This document shows positions 1 to 7,990 of a stretch of DNA of 31,324 bases, in pieces. Both the position numbers and the translations under genes were made by a program. The DNA comes from a virus. The DNA lies in IMG/VR virus record IMGVR_UViG_3300005914_000049, positions 1 to 31,324 of that record, one strand, 5' to 3'. The first letter of the stretch is position 1; each line of letters opens with the position of its first letter. The notes below the pieces were generated by a model. It did not search any database. It saw nothing but the letters and a program-made list of their open reading frames with translations, and was not told the DNA's origin.

Positions 1-725
1 TCTTCTTTAAGTTTCATCTTCTTCATTGCAACAACAATACTGCTTGCATAGATAAAGCCTTGTCCACCTGATATTTTGTCATCAGGGTCAAACATGTCCT
101 GACTTGCATATGTATGGTTGGTTGCTACAAGCCCTACGTTAGCGTTACCAAACATGTTTACACAGTTACGTACTAGTGATGTTAGTGCCTTGGGCTTACG
201 ACCCATGTCACCCTTCATATCACCTTTGTTAAACTGGTCAACATCTGTAGGTGTTAACAACATACCCAAACTGTCAATAACAAACAATACTTTAGGCCTG
301 TCATCTGACGGTAGTGTTTTATACTCTATCATAAAGTCACTTACTGTTTTAGCAACATCATCAACCATGGCCATGTTAAGTTTTAGCAGTTTGTCGGCGC
401 TGGTGTCAACGTCAAGTGCTTTTAACCAATTCTCATCAAGTGCGTTTTCAGTGTCGATTAAGATAACAAAGATACCCTGTGCTTGTGCTTCTTTTACAAT
501 ATTACCTGCGCAAATATAACTTTTACCTGCGCCAGACTCCCCGGCAAACACTGTAACTTTACCTAGTGGCACACCTTTGTTAAAGTCGCCACTGATAAGA
601 TAGTTTAGTGCATAGTTGCCTGTGCTGATCCAATCTGTTGGATCATTAAATCCAAAACTGATACCTTCAATACTTTTGGTTAAGCCTTTTCTAAATTTTG
701 ATACATCAAAGGGTTTTTGTGCCAT
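1..725 (-). CDS. uvsX: UvsX RecA-like recombinase, 3' end missing
   Basis: The frame is open from the ATG at 725 to the left edge of the window, so about 241 N-terminal residues are visible and the C-terminus is lost. UvsX is the T4-type RecA homologue: it polymerises on ssDNA, displaces gp32 and catalyses ATP-dependent strand exchange during recombination-dependent replication. A Walker A loop GESGAGKS lies near residues 62-69 and a Walker B-like strand VLFVIDS follows further on. T4 UvsX is about 390 aa, so roughly a third is missing. The start is one base after the stop of the upstream radical SAM gene, with a GAGG sequence a few bases upstream. Being in one transcription unit with gene 32 fits its role. 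I am confident of the family. Confidence 0.93.
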   Translation of the reverse strand, partial: MAQKPFDVSKFRKGLTKSIEGISFGFNDPTDWISTGNYALNYLISGDFNKGVPLGKVTVFAGESGAGKSYICAGNIVKEAQAQGIFVILIDTENALDENWLKALDVDTSADKLLKLNMAMVDDVAKTVSDFMIEYKTLPSDDRPKVLFVIDSLGMLLTPTDVDQFNKGDMKGDMGRKPKALTSLVRNCVNMFGNANVGLVATNHTYASQDMFDPDDKISGGQGFIYASSIVVAMKKMKLKE

Positions 726-726
726 G

Positions 727-1881
727 TTATTGCCTCATTAGTTTATATATGTAAGGGAATGCCTGCTCGCTGTCTGTGCCTCTACGAGCGTCTATTTCCT
801 TTAAAAAATCTACAGTGCTGTTTGGATCTTTTTTAAACGGCTCTTGTATATACCTCAATAAATTCCTATAACTATCTTCTAATAGATATCCAGGGTGTTC
901 GTTAATCTTCTCTTGTAGTATAACACCAATCCTATCTAATGTCAATTTAGGAAGATGCCGAACGTTAAGTGCTTCAGGTTGTAAAACGGGCCCAATTACA
1001 AATGCATTTGGATGAAAGTTCCAGTCATTTTTAAACTTTTCAATAAAATAAAAGACGGTAAATGCATTAAGAGCAAAGTACAACATGTTAAATGTTATCT
1101 TATGGTCTAAGTCCTTGATCCAACGTAGGTTATGACAGAATGTTGCCCATTGACCACCATAACGTATGTACTCATAGTCATCTCCCATGGTCTCTGCACT
1201 CACAATCCAGTGTACGTTTTTAAACTTACATACCAAATCAAACACTCGTGTGTTAGTATGACTTAGGTTAGTGTTAATGCGTAGATTTACGTCGGGATTG
1301 TGTTTAAGCAGTAGCTCTAACAGTTCTTCGTTCTCTGTCATTAGCATGGGCTCACCACCAGCTAGATATACGTTCTTTAAGTTTTTAACATTGTCAAAAA
1401 CATAGTTACGCAAGTCGTCATAGTTTTCTTTGCTGGGTGTTGGTAAGTGTATATTAACCTCTTGTGCCCACTTACTACTAAATTCAGGACCACAATATAT
1501 ACAAGCAAAGTTACAGGTATTTTGCCAGCGTACATCTATCTGATGTAGTTCATGTGTATTATGATCGTATATGCCTTTGTCTACATTACGCATTTCTTTA
1601 ATGTAATACTTGCGGTCGCTAATGATATTAAAGTCTGTTTTTTGTTCTTCTAGCTTATGACACCCCTGGCAACTATTGTGCTTGTTATTGTTTTGATGTG
1701 CCTGTTGTATCTCTATATTTTTACTACCTAATACAATATCACGAATGGGAGTTGTCTTTAAATCACCTATATCCTCGTATGCTCTAATACAATTCTTAAC
1801 TTGTCCGTCATGGTTGATCATTATGCCGGTCCAGGGGATCGGGCACCTAACTTTGTTTGTTACGTATTCTTTAGGGTCCAT
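727..1881 (-). CDS. Radical SAM protein with N-terminal twitch/SPASM-like Cys cluster
   Basis: This 384-aa protein has the radical SAM signature CX3CX2C at C123, C127 and C130 (CNFACIYC), followed by AGGEP near 174-178, the glycine-rich SAM-binding strand. Before the core there are four more cysteines, C13, C31 and the pair CQGC at 71-74, which look like ligands of an auxiliary Fe-S cluster. In classical SPASM/twitch enzymes these ligands lie after the barrel, so the order here is reversed. Such enzymes reductively cleave S-adenosylmethionine to start radical modification of peptides or small molecules; the substrate is not visible. The start overlaps the SDR stop by one base (TAATG), and uvsX follows directly. 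The family call is safe; the function is unknown. Confidence 0.85.
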   Translation of the reverse strand: MDPKEYVTNKVRCPIPWTGIMINHDGQVKNCIRAYEDIGDLKTTPIRDIVLGSKNIEIQQAHQNNNKHNSCQGCHKLEEQKTDFNIISDRKYYIKEMRNVDKGIYDHNTHELHQIDVRWQNTCNFACIYCGPEFSSKWAQEVNIHLPTPSKENYDDLRNYVFDNVKNLKNVYLAGGEPMLMTENEELLELLLKHNPDVNLRINTNLSHTNTRVFDLVCKFKNVHWIVSAETMGDDYEYIRYGGQWATFCHNLRWIKDLDHKITFNMLYFALNAFTVFYFIEKFKNDWNFHPNAFVIGPVLQPEALNVRHLPKLTLDRIGVILQEKINEHPGYLLEDSYRNLLRYIQEPFKKDPNSTVDFLKEIDARRGTDSEQAFPYIYKLMRQ

Positions 1882-2402
1882 TATGCTAGACTAATGTCGT
1901 ATATTTCCATGCCAACTTGGTCTTCTTCAAGTATACGCACCAATTTGCTTACCCAGGCCGTTACATCAGCACCGCCTTCTCCCTGTGTGTCTACTTTACC
2001 AGGTCGTACGGTAACTAGCTGTGGCCAAGTCATCTTATTTCGTAACACTTCTACTGCGCTTTCCAGCGTTCGCTTTTGATGATGATACTTTAACATGTCG
2101 TAACCCGGTAAGCAACTAACTGTCATTCCAGCCATCATACTGCTAATGTTTATTATCTTTTTGCCTGGTTTATCCTTCCAGTACTCATATACACCAAACA
2201 GTAGCTCAGTCTGTGCATAACCTTGTTGTGCATTATTAAAAAACCAATCACATTGTGCTACTCGTTCAGCAATACGTTCATGGTGTATAATATCCCAACC
2301 ATTTCGTTTACTGTAATCCATCACAGTGTGTCCTTTTTTAATGTAATGTTCTAGTAATGCCTTACCTATACCGTTAGTTCCACCCGTAATTGCTATTTTC
2401 AT
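1881..2402 (-). CDS. Short-chain dehydrogenase/reductase (SDR), compact
   Basis: This 173-aa protein has the SDR landmarks in order: dinucleotide-binding TGGTNGIG at residues 6-13, an NNAQ variant of the NNAG motif at 56-59, a catalytic serine in NISS (87-88), and the YxxxK pair Y101/K105. It is therefore probably an active NAD(P)H oxidoreductase with a Rossmann fold. It is shorter than the usual ~250 aa; the C-terminal substrate-binding part is reduced. Its start overlaps the upstream radical SAM gene by ATGA (2399-2402) and its stop overlaps the next radical SAM start, so the three are translationally coupled. This suggests one pathway. The substrate is unknown. Confidence 0.85.
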   Translation of the reverse strand: MKIAITGGTNGIGKALLEHYIKKGHTVMDYSKRNGWDIIHHERIAERVAQCDWFFNNAQQGYAQTELLFGVYEYWKDKPGKKIINISSMMAGMTVSCLPGYDMLKYHHQKRTLESAVEVLRNKMTWPQLVTVRPGKVDTQGEGGADVTAWVSKLVRILEEDQVGMEIYDISLA

Positions 2403-3346
2403 AAGTAGTCCTTGTAATTGATTTTTCTAATAGTATCCTGGTACTTTAACCACGCTGTTAGTTTCTGACTGTTGTCTTGCTCTGTCCCCACCACATCAAA
2501 TAACTCGTTAGCAGGTTCAGTTAAAAAGTTTGTGTGTCTAATGCTTAATACATCTGGTGATTCTAAAAATGCCCATGCCCAATTAACACCCTTATCTTCT
2601 GTAAACTTTTTGATGTTAGGATAGTCTTTAAGGTTTAATGCACTTATAGTTGACCATACATCTAAATGGAAGTTCTTGTTTTTAAATTCGTTGTAATAGT
2701 TAAATTGTTTTAACCATGTCTTCCAAACAACGGGCCAACGTAAGTAATCATGTACTTTGTCTATGCCATCTAAACTCATAGTTATTGTAACATCAATGCC
2801 ACGGTTAAGCAAAGGCGTTGGATCTATACGTAGACTGCCGTTTGTGTTTATTCTCACATAACGCACGTTAGCAGGCAAATACTCCAGTAATTTTTTGTAG
2901 TTGGGGCTTGCTGTGGGCTCTCCACCATTAATATCTAACTTAACAATACGTTCCTGCGGAAAGTTGTAAAATTTATCTGTGTTGTCTACTATTATCTTAT
3001 TATTAGCAATGGCGCCAAACTTTGTGCTTAAGTGTGGATTACAATGTTGACATGCAGAGTTACATATATTATCCAACACTCCACCAATGATTAGATAATC
3101 TTTATGAGCTTGAGATAGTTCTTCATGTTGTTTGTTACTGAATTGCCTAACACTTTCTTTGCCCTGATTTTCGCTAACTTTGCATCTAACACATTCGACA
3201 GGCCAATCTTTTAAGTTATTGTTCCAGTCACTGTTATTCATGTCATTAAATGAATTAAAACGAGGAGGTTTTACCATGTGACCACATCGGCTTACTGTGC
3301 CGTCAGGGTTAAGTCTTGCAAAGTGCTTGAATCTAATGCAGTTCAT
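2399..3346 (-). CDS. Second radical SAM protein with N-terminal Cys cluster
   Basis: This 315-aa protein has the same build as the 384-aa one: early cysteines C3, C21 and a C52-x2-C55 pair, then the radical SAM motif C95-x3-C99-x2-C102 (CNSACQHC) and NGGEP at 140-144. Overall similarity outside the motifs is low by eye, so the two are old paralogues or separate acquisitions. The protein should carry a SAM-binding [4Fe-4S] cluster and probably one auxiliary cluster. The start lies 14 bases inside the end of the upstream oxygenase-like gene. The SDR between the two radical SAM genes, coupled on both sides, argues for a joint multistep modification. The substrate cannot be read from the sequence. 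Confidence 0.85.
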   Translation of the reverse strand: MNCIRFKHFARLNPDGTVSRCGHMVKPPRFNSFNDMNNSDWNNNLKDWPVECVRCKVSENQGKESVRQFSNKQHEELSQAHKDYLIIGGVLDNICNSACQHCNPHLSTKFGAIANNKIIVDNTDKFYNFPQERIVKLDINGGEPTASPNYKKLLEYLPANVRYVRINTNGSLRIDPTPLLNRGIDVTITMSLDGIDKVHDYLRWPVVWKTWLKQFNYYNEFKNKNFHLDVWSTISALNLKDYPNIKKFTEDKGVNWAWAFLESPDVLSIRHTNFLTEPANELFDVVGTEQDNSQKLTAWLKYQDTIRKINYKDYL

Positions 3347-3848
3347 TTAACGGCTCATTAAAAAATGTTATACTTAAAACTATACGTGGACCGTATGTAA
3401 CTTTAACACCATGCGGTATTTGGCTGTTAAACACTATTGGTTTTGTAAAGAATTGATGTGTTATAATATTAGACTTTGGTACCCATCCTGCTAAGTCAGG
3501 AACGTTTCTGTTGAATTTATCTTTTTTAGTTCTTCTGTGACTTACGTCCTCGTCATACCAGTAGTTTATATTGCCCACACAATGTTGTATTGGTATATTA
3601 AGTTTAGCCACTACCGGCTTGGCATCTACGTGCAAGTCTAAGTGTTCAGTAAGGTATGTACATGCGATATCTCTAGGAGCCAGTTTAAGTTCTTTCAGGT
3701 ATAGCATGAGTCTAGGACAACTACGTAGACAAGTTGCTTCGTCAATATCGTTCCAGCCTTCTTCTAGCTCGTAATTGGCAAGATGCTCCATAACTTCGTA
3801 CTGTATGTACATAATACTGTGGCACGTTAGTTCTTTAAATGCTTGCAT
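3333..3848 (-). CDS. Putative 2OG-Fe(II) oxygenase-like (double-stranded beta-helix) protein
   Basis: This 171-aa protein has a possible metal-binding facial triad: HVD (H73, D75) followed by a KLNIPI strand, then PHGV with H146, and R155 nine residues later in GPRIVLSITF. The spacing and the strand pattern match small phage 2-oxoglutarate/Fe(II) dioxygenases, which hydroxylate small molecules, peptides or bases. The N-terminal 60 residues are Cys-containing and not recognised. It sits between the sulfotransferase-like gene (14-base overlap) and the radical SAM gene (14-base overlap), so it belongs to the accessory cassette. The call rests on motifs only; a non-catalytic cupin fold is possible. 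Confidence 0.5.
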   Translation of the reverse strand: MQAFKELTCHSIMYIQYEVMEHLANYELEEGWNDIDEATCLRSCPRLMLYLKELKLAPRDIACTYLTEHLDLHVDAKPVVAKLNIPIQHCVGNINYWYDEDVSHRRTKKDKFNRNVPDLAGWVPKSNIITHQFFTKPIVFNSQIPHGVKVTYGPRIVLSITFFNEPLNELH

Positions 3849-4419
3849 TTATTGTTTTACTATGTTCAAAGACTTCTTTATAGTATCCTATATGAAATAA
3901 TTTAAGTACACGTAATACTTCGTTAATATGCACTGTTGTATCTAAAAACTTTTCCCAGACAACCTTATCGCACGTTAGGTAAAAATGTACTTTGTCTGTA
4001 ATTGGCACTTCTGTTTTACTGTAAGGCACTTCATGAAACTCTGTTATAGAACCAATGTCGCCTAACTCCTTAAAACTAAAACAAGCATGTCTGTTCATAA
4101 AACGTCTAAGATTTATTAAACTGTAAAACTGTGGGGCATAGTGCCTATTTAAAAATAGATATTGAACAGCATCTTCTACTCTGATGCCTGTTTGTTGAAC
4201 AAACGTACTTACTCCGCTACAGAACCTTGCTACAGGTTCTCGCCAATATGCTGTAATTGTATTTGCTTGTTCTATTTCGTCTAGTGTAGCTAACTCGTAA
4301 CCTTGTCTATCCAAACTACTAGTTGCATTTTTAAATATTCTAGCCACTAGTTCTCCTGACGGTAGTCTGTATACCTCAGGGTTGTTAGGAAACAGTTCAT
4401 AATCAAGTTGTGTTAGCAT
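3835..4419 (-). CDS. Sulfotransferase-like protein
   Basis: From the ATG at 4419 this is 194 aa. An early segment ARIFKNATSSL resembles the 5'-phosphosulfate loop of sulfotransferases. About 25 residues further on, YWREPVARFCSGV resembles the 3'-phosphate-binding strand and helix (R-x-P-x-x-R-x-x-S/G). NRHYAPQFY near 91-99 is also typical of this fold. Such enzymes move sulfate from PAPS to a hydroxyl or amine. An in-frame GTG at 4461 would add 14 residues, but those codons lie entirely in a terminator-like hairpin after gene 32, so I prefer the ATG, although no clear Shine-Dalgarno precedes it. It is the first gene of the accessory cassette. The family call is moderate. Confidence 0.55.
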   Translation of the reverse strand: MLTQLDYELFPNNPEVYRLPSGELVARIFKNATSSLDRQGYELATLDEIEQANTITAYWREPVARFCSGVSTFVQQTGIRVEDAVQYLFLNRHYAPQFYSLINLRRFMNRHACFSFKELGDIGSITEFHEVPYSKTEVPITDKVHFYLTCDKVVWEKFLDTTVHINEVLRVLKLFHIGYYKEVFEHSKTINASI

Positions 4420-4434
4420 GTTTATCGTAGTACT

Positions 4435-4464
4435 AAAGCAGGTACCCACCTGGGTACCCACTTT
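4435..4464 (-). terminator. Strong hairpin behind gene 32, terminator or processing site
   Basis: The arms GGTACCCA (4441-4448) and TGGGTACC (4451-4458) are a perfect inverted repeat around a 2-base centre. Read as minus-strand RNA the stem continues outward through two G-U pairs and an AAAG/CUUU extension, giving about 14 pairs. It begins 30 bases after the gene 32 stop. The downstream side has only CUUU, not a long U tract, so it may act as a partial terminator or a stability element that sets gene 32 expression above that of the cassette. Confidence 0.6.
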
Positions 4465-4493
4465 TAACTACTTACTACTAGGAGGAGGTTGTG

Positions 4494-5435
4494 TTACTTT
4501 TGTCTATTTCTAATCATAGCCAAAATGTCTTCTGCTCTTTGGCTACTTGGTGGAGTAGTTACTGTTACTGGTGCCGCTGGTGCTGACACTGCCGCTGGTG
4601 CTGACACTGCCGCTGGTGCAGTACTGGTTTCTGTTGCTGTCCGCATCATACCTGCTGGTTTAAAGTAATTACCCCATTTCTCTGCATCATATGGTTGCCC
4701 ATCTACAGATGCTTCAAACATTTCTTTCATTACTTTTAGTGCAGTTTCGTCTGGGCGGTTAGGTAGAAAATCAACTAAGTTGAATAAACCATATTGTTCT
4801 ATTGCCGCAGTTTCTGTTGAAGTTAGTGCAGACTCTCGCCTTGCCCAATTGCTTGTAGAGTAGTCACTGTACCCACCTTTTGTGGTCTTAACTACCCTAA
4901 AGTCTAATCCCTTAGTAGGATCAGTTGGCAACTCTTCCATATCTGGATCAAGAAGTGCTGCCTTAATTAAATTAAAGATTTGTGGACTAATTACAAATCT
5001 GCGAATCGGGTTTTCAGGTGTTTTGTCTTCCTGCATTTGATTCTCTTTTACAAAACCTTGAAACAAATAACTACGCTTCTTCCAATACTTACGACCCATG
5101 TCTTCTAGACCCTTGTCTTGAAACCATGTTCTAACTTCTGCTAGGATAGGACAGGATTCTCCCCACATTTCAACGCAGGGTACTTGTACCTGTATGGGTT
5201 TACTGTCTGCTTGTCCTTTAATACCCTGGAAAGGTAAACGGATCATAGCACGTTCTACCCAGAAAAAATCGTTTTTAGGATCGCCATCAGGGAGGAACCT
5301 GATAGTTGCAGTGTCGCCTTCTTTTATGTTCCAGTGTGCAAAGATAGCATTGTCGCCACCCCCACTTGAACTACTTCCGGATCGTGTGTCTTGTTGTTGC
5401 AGTCTTGCTCTGATATCGGCCAATGATGTTGCCAT
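4494..5435 (-). CDS. 32: gp32 single-stranded DNA-binding protein
   Basis: This 313-aa protein matches T4-type gp32. It has a basic, Gly/Ser-rich N-terminal arm, then the core with blocks such as ATIRFLPDGDP, FFWVERAMIRLPF and KKRSYLFQGFV near residues 43-135. It coats ssDNA and organises the replisome with UvsX and the polymerase. T4 gp32 holds a zinc with one His and three Cys; here only VPCVEMWGESCPI offers two Cys, so that site seems to be lost. The C-terminus has an Ala/Pro repeat with the unit VSAPAA and ends in a non-acidic peptide, AEDILAMIRNRQK, unlike the acidic T4 tail. Start: ATG at 5435 preceded by TAAGGAGT. Confidence 0.92.
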   Translation of the reverse strand: MATSLADIRARLQQQDTRSGSSSSGGGDNAIFAHWNIKEGDTATIRFLPDGDPKNDFFWVERAMIRLPFQGIKGQADSKPIQVQVPCVEMWGESCPILAEVRTWFQDKGLEDMGRKYWKKRSYLFQGFVKENQMQEDKTPENPIRRFVISPQIFNLIKAALLDPDMEELPTDPTKGLDFRVVKTTKGGYSDYSTSNWARRESALTSTETAAIEQYGLFNLVDFLPNRPDETALKVMKEMFEASVDGQPYDAEKWGNYFKPAGMMRTATETSTAPAAVSAPAAVSAPAAPVTVTTPPSSQRAEDILAMIRNRQK

Positions 5436-5479
5436 AATGTATTACTCCTTAATAAGTTTGCCATAATGTATGCCTAAAA

Positions 5480-5507
5480 TACGCACACTTGTTTAGTAGT
5501 GTACGCA
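5480..5507 (-). promoter_or_regulatory. 5' hairpin of the gene 32 mRNA leader
   Basis: Arms TACGCACACT (5480-5489) and AGTGTACGCA (5498-5507) pair over ten positions in minus-strand RNA, two of them G-U, around an 8-base loop. The predicted late transcript start (5506) coincides with the outer end, so the hairpin would cap the 71-nt gene 32 leader. In T4, gp32 represses its own translation through a structured leader, so this is a candidate operator or stability element. That role is inferred, not shown. Confidence 0.45.
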
Positions 5508-5511
5508 CTTT

Positions 5512-5518
5512 TATTTAT
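5512..5518 (-). promoter_or_regulatory. T4-type late promoter core for gene 32
   Basis: The minus strand reads GATAAATA, one base from the T4 late consensus TATAAATA. By T4 spacing the transcript starts near 5506, about 71 bases before the ATG of gene 32. The bases after the core (AAAGT) match those at the terS promoter. Confidence 0.55.
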
Positions 5519-5536
5519 CTAGTCAAGTCTAAACGG

Positions 5537-7969
5537 TTAAATTAATCCGCTTAACCGTTTTAAATCTTCTGCTGTTGTTTCGCCGTGTTTCTTTTTCTTC
5601 TGGTCAGTTACTGAATTAATAAATTCCTCACTGGCATCACCGCCCAAGTTTTCCATTGTCATGTCACCAAAGTCTAATAACTTTAATAACTCTGGATTTG
5701 CATCCTGTAGATACTTGTAAACTGCTGGTCTACCACAACTGTCTGATCCTTGCTTATCGGCAATGTCTTGTAATCCTGCGTTTAACTCTTCATTGTCGAT
5801 AATGCCCGTAAGTGCTGTAATAGCATTACTGCCATCTTGACCTACAGGAAGGTGTTGTCCTATCAGCTTTTGTAGTTCAACATGATCTTCCGCTTCCGCC
5901 ACATTTTGCTCTTCATTTTGTTTATTAGCAGGTGCTATCTTGTCTGCTATGCCTTGTCTAAACTTGTTAAACATTTTCTTGCCTGACTGCAAACCTTTCT
6001 GAATCCCCATGCTCATTTTATAAGCAGGTGTTTGTGTTAATACAGGATCTCTGTGTGGGTCATAACCTGCTGGTGCATCACCAGCACCTTCCATTTTGTT
6101 ACCAGCCTTAAGTTCTTCATGCCAGTTATCTGCTAGTTCACTTGCCACAGCTCTACGTACTGCTGGCGAGAACATCTTAAAGCCATCATTTGCACCGTAA
6201 TCTTTGCCATATTTTCTAGCACCGGTGTCTGCATAGTACTTCCAAAGTGTTTTGGCTTTGTCATGATCATATACGCCTTTGTCCCACTTCTTAGTGAGGT
6301 TACGCATAATAGGCTCGCCTTGCATTTGATATAATTGGCCATCGTTTTCGATGTATAGCACAAGTTCACGTATTGGATCTTCGTCAACTTCATCGTCTTC
6401 TTCAATTACACTGTCTGCCCAGTCTGCATATTCATCTAGCTCTGAACCTTTACCCTTAACACCCTGAAACATATCTGCTAATTTATAAGCATAACTCTCC
6501 GAGTCTGAACGATTATCCATGCGATCTGCAACAAAGTTTAATGCTTTGGTGAATACTGCGTTATCATCACCTGAGTCGTCATCGAACGGGGCATATTCGC
6601 TATTCATCCAATCATTGAACAACTCTTTAATATCGTTATTAGATCCTTCAGCAACTTGACCTCCCTTAATCGACTTAACACCTTTAATATATTGCTTGGC
6701 AAGTTGCACAGCCATACCATATTCTTCTTTTAAAGATTCGTCAACTTGTTCTTCAATAGTGTTAAGGCGAGATGCCCATTTGGTTGCAAACTCTTTAATT
6801 GCTCCGTCTGCTTGATCTGACACTTGCTCTAGTACTGTTCTTAATAATGCTTTTGTGTCGACAAACCTTAATGATTCAAAGTAAGCCTTGTTGCCGTGTG
6901 TTTTACCTAATTGAACAGACTCATCTGAACGCACAAATTCATGCACTTGTTGTAACTGCTCTGACATATTCTTACTCCATACTTTGTGCGCACTGTATAC
7001 ATGCGGCAATGCTGATTCTAATTTTTCTGGGAAGCTCTGTTGTATAAACTTTTCTTTAACAGTGTCTGCATTAAACTCATCTAGTTCTTTAACTTGTGGG
7101 TTAAATGCTTCTGCAAATTTACTATAGCCTTTAGGGCCTGTTAAACTATTGAGAGTTGCCCTCACACCTTGGTATCTGTCAACCGAGGCTTCCATCATTT
7201 CCTTAGTTTCTCTATTCTCCCAGGGTTTGTTTTTCATTAGTCTAACAAATTGGCCCAAATCTGCCATCTCTTCAACTAGCTCTACAATATGTGTTCCCAA
7301 CTCATCGCCGACACCGCCACCATTCATTAAGTGTCTAGCCATGGCTCTTGCACCTACCAATTTAATAAATGGTAGTTTAAATCTTTCACCTGATTGAGTT
7401 TCTAAGAAAACTGCTGATATATTCCTTGCTCTTGCGCCATGCTTTTCTTCATCAATATTTTTAGCATGTCTAACAATAATTTTAACAGGATTCTGGCCTT
7501 CTCGTGCTACCATTTTTTGGTAACTACTTTTCTTGCTACCATATAACTTGCTTTCTGTGGCAATTTGATTAAGCTCTGATTTATCGTAAACGTCGACGTT
7601 GGTGGCCATATCTTTAATCTCTTTTTTTGTTAATGCGGATCTTGTTATATCTCTAGTATCGAACCTCAGCATGTTTCTACGTGAAAAACTGCGTAGTGCC
7701 TTTAAAAACTTGTACCATGATGGACGATCTTCTTCGTCCATCTTCTTACTGATACGTCTATTAAAGAATACTTTTAGACTGTCACCATCATTAATACTAA
7801 TGGTAACATTACCGTAATTTTTACTTCCTAGTTTAAAATCAAAATTAAAGAAGCGCCCATCTTCTAAGATACTAGTAGGCTTTGCTGATTCATCAGATAT
7901 AGCAATTTCGCCAAATCTGTTCTTTAATTTGTCGTATAATCCTTGCGCTATTGGTTCAATTTCGCTCAT
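5537..7969 (-). CDS. 810-aa phage protein of unknown function, possibly virion-associated
   Basis: I do not recognise a catalytic domain. The protein is hydrophilic, rich in Lys, Glu and Asp, with several long helical stretches and no signal peptide or membrane segment. The N-terminal 120 residues mix short strands and basic segments; near 210-230 a Gly-rich stretch follows KLVGARAMARHLMNGGG. The middle is acidic. The last residues end in DLKRLSGLI, a short motif that recurs in the putative head-protein genes further right, which hints that this is also a packaged or head-associated protein. Its late promoter core ends exactly 5 nt before the ATG and there is no ribosome-binding site. It lies between terL and gene 32 on the same strand. 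Reality of the gene is clear; function is open. Confidence 0.75.
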   Translation of the reverse strand: MSEIEPIAQGLYDKLKNRFGEIAISDESAKPTSILEDGRFFNFDFKLGSKNYGNVTISINDGDSLKVFFNRRISKKMDEEDRPSWYKFLKALRSFSRRNMLRFDTRDITRSALTKKEIKDMATNVDVYDKSELNQIATESKLYGSKKSSYQKMVAREGQNPVKIIVRHAKNIDEEKHGARARNISAVFLETQSGERFKLPFIKLVGARAMARHLMNGGGVGDELGTHIVELVEEMADLGQFVRLMKNKPWENRETKEMMEASVDRYQGVRATLNSLTGPKGYSKFAEAFNPQVKELDEFNADTVKEKFIQQSFPEKLESALPHVYSAHKVWSKNMSEQLQQVHEFVRSDESVQLGKTHGNKAYFESLRFVDTKALLRTVLEQVSDQADGAIKEFATKWASRLNTIEEQVDESLKEEYGMAVQLAKQYIKGVKSIKGGQVAEGSNNDIKELFNDWMNSEYAPFDDDSGDDNAVFTKALNFVADRMDNRSDSESYAYKLADMFQGVKGKGSELDEYADWADSVIEEDDEVDEDPIRELVLYIENDGQLYQMQGEPIMRNLTKKWDKGVYDHDKAKTLWKYYADTGARKYGKDYGANDGFKMFSPAVRRAVASELADNWHEELKAGNKMEGAGDAPAGYDPHRDPVLTQTPAYKMSMGIQKGLQSGKKMFNKFRQGIADKIAPANKQNEEQNVAEAEDHVELQKLIGQHLPVGQDGSNAITALTGIIDNEELNAGLQDIADKQGSDSCGRPAVYKYLQDANPELLKLLDFGDMTMENLGGDASEEFINSVTDQKKKKHGETTAEDLKRLSGLI

Positions 7970-7974
7970 AAATC

Positions 7975-7982
7975 TATTTATC
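7975..7982 (-). promoter_or_regulatory. Late promoter core, leaderless type
   Basis: The minus strand reads GATAAATA, then GATTT, then the ATG of the 810-aa gene. With T4 geometry (core at -13 to -6) transcription would start on the A of the ATG. Confidence 0.6.
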
Positions 7983-7990
7983 TAAAAAAT

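Noticed and set aside
118-519. Plus-strand open frame of 133 codons
   Set aside because: It lies antisense within uvsX, whose Walker motifs are clear, and has no start signal.
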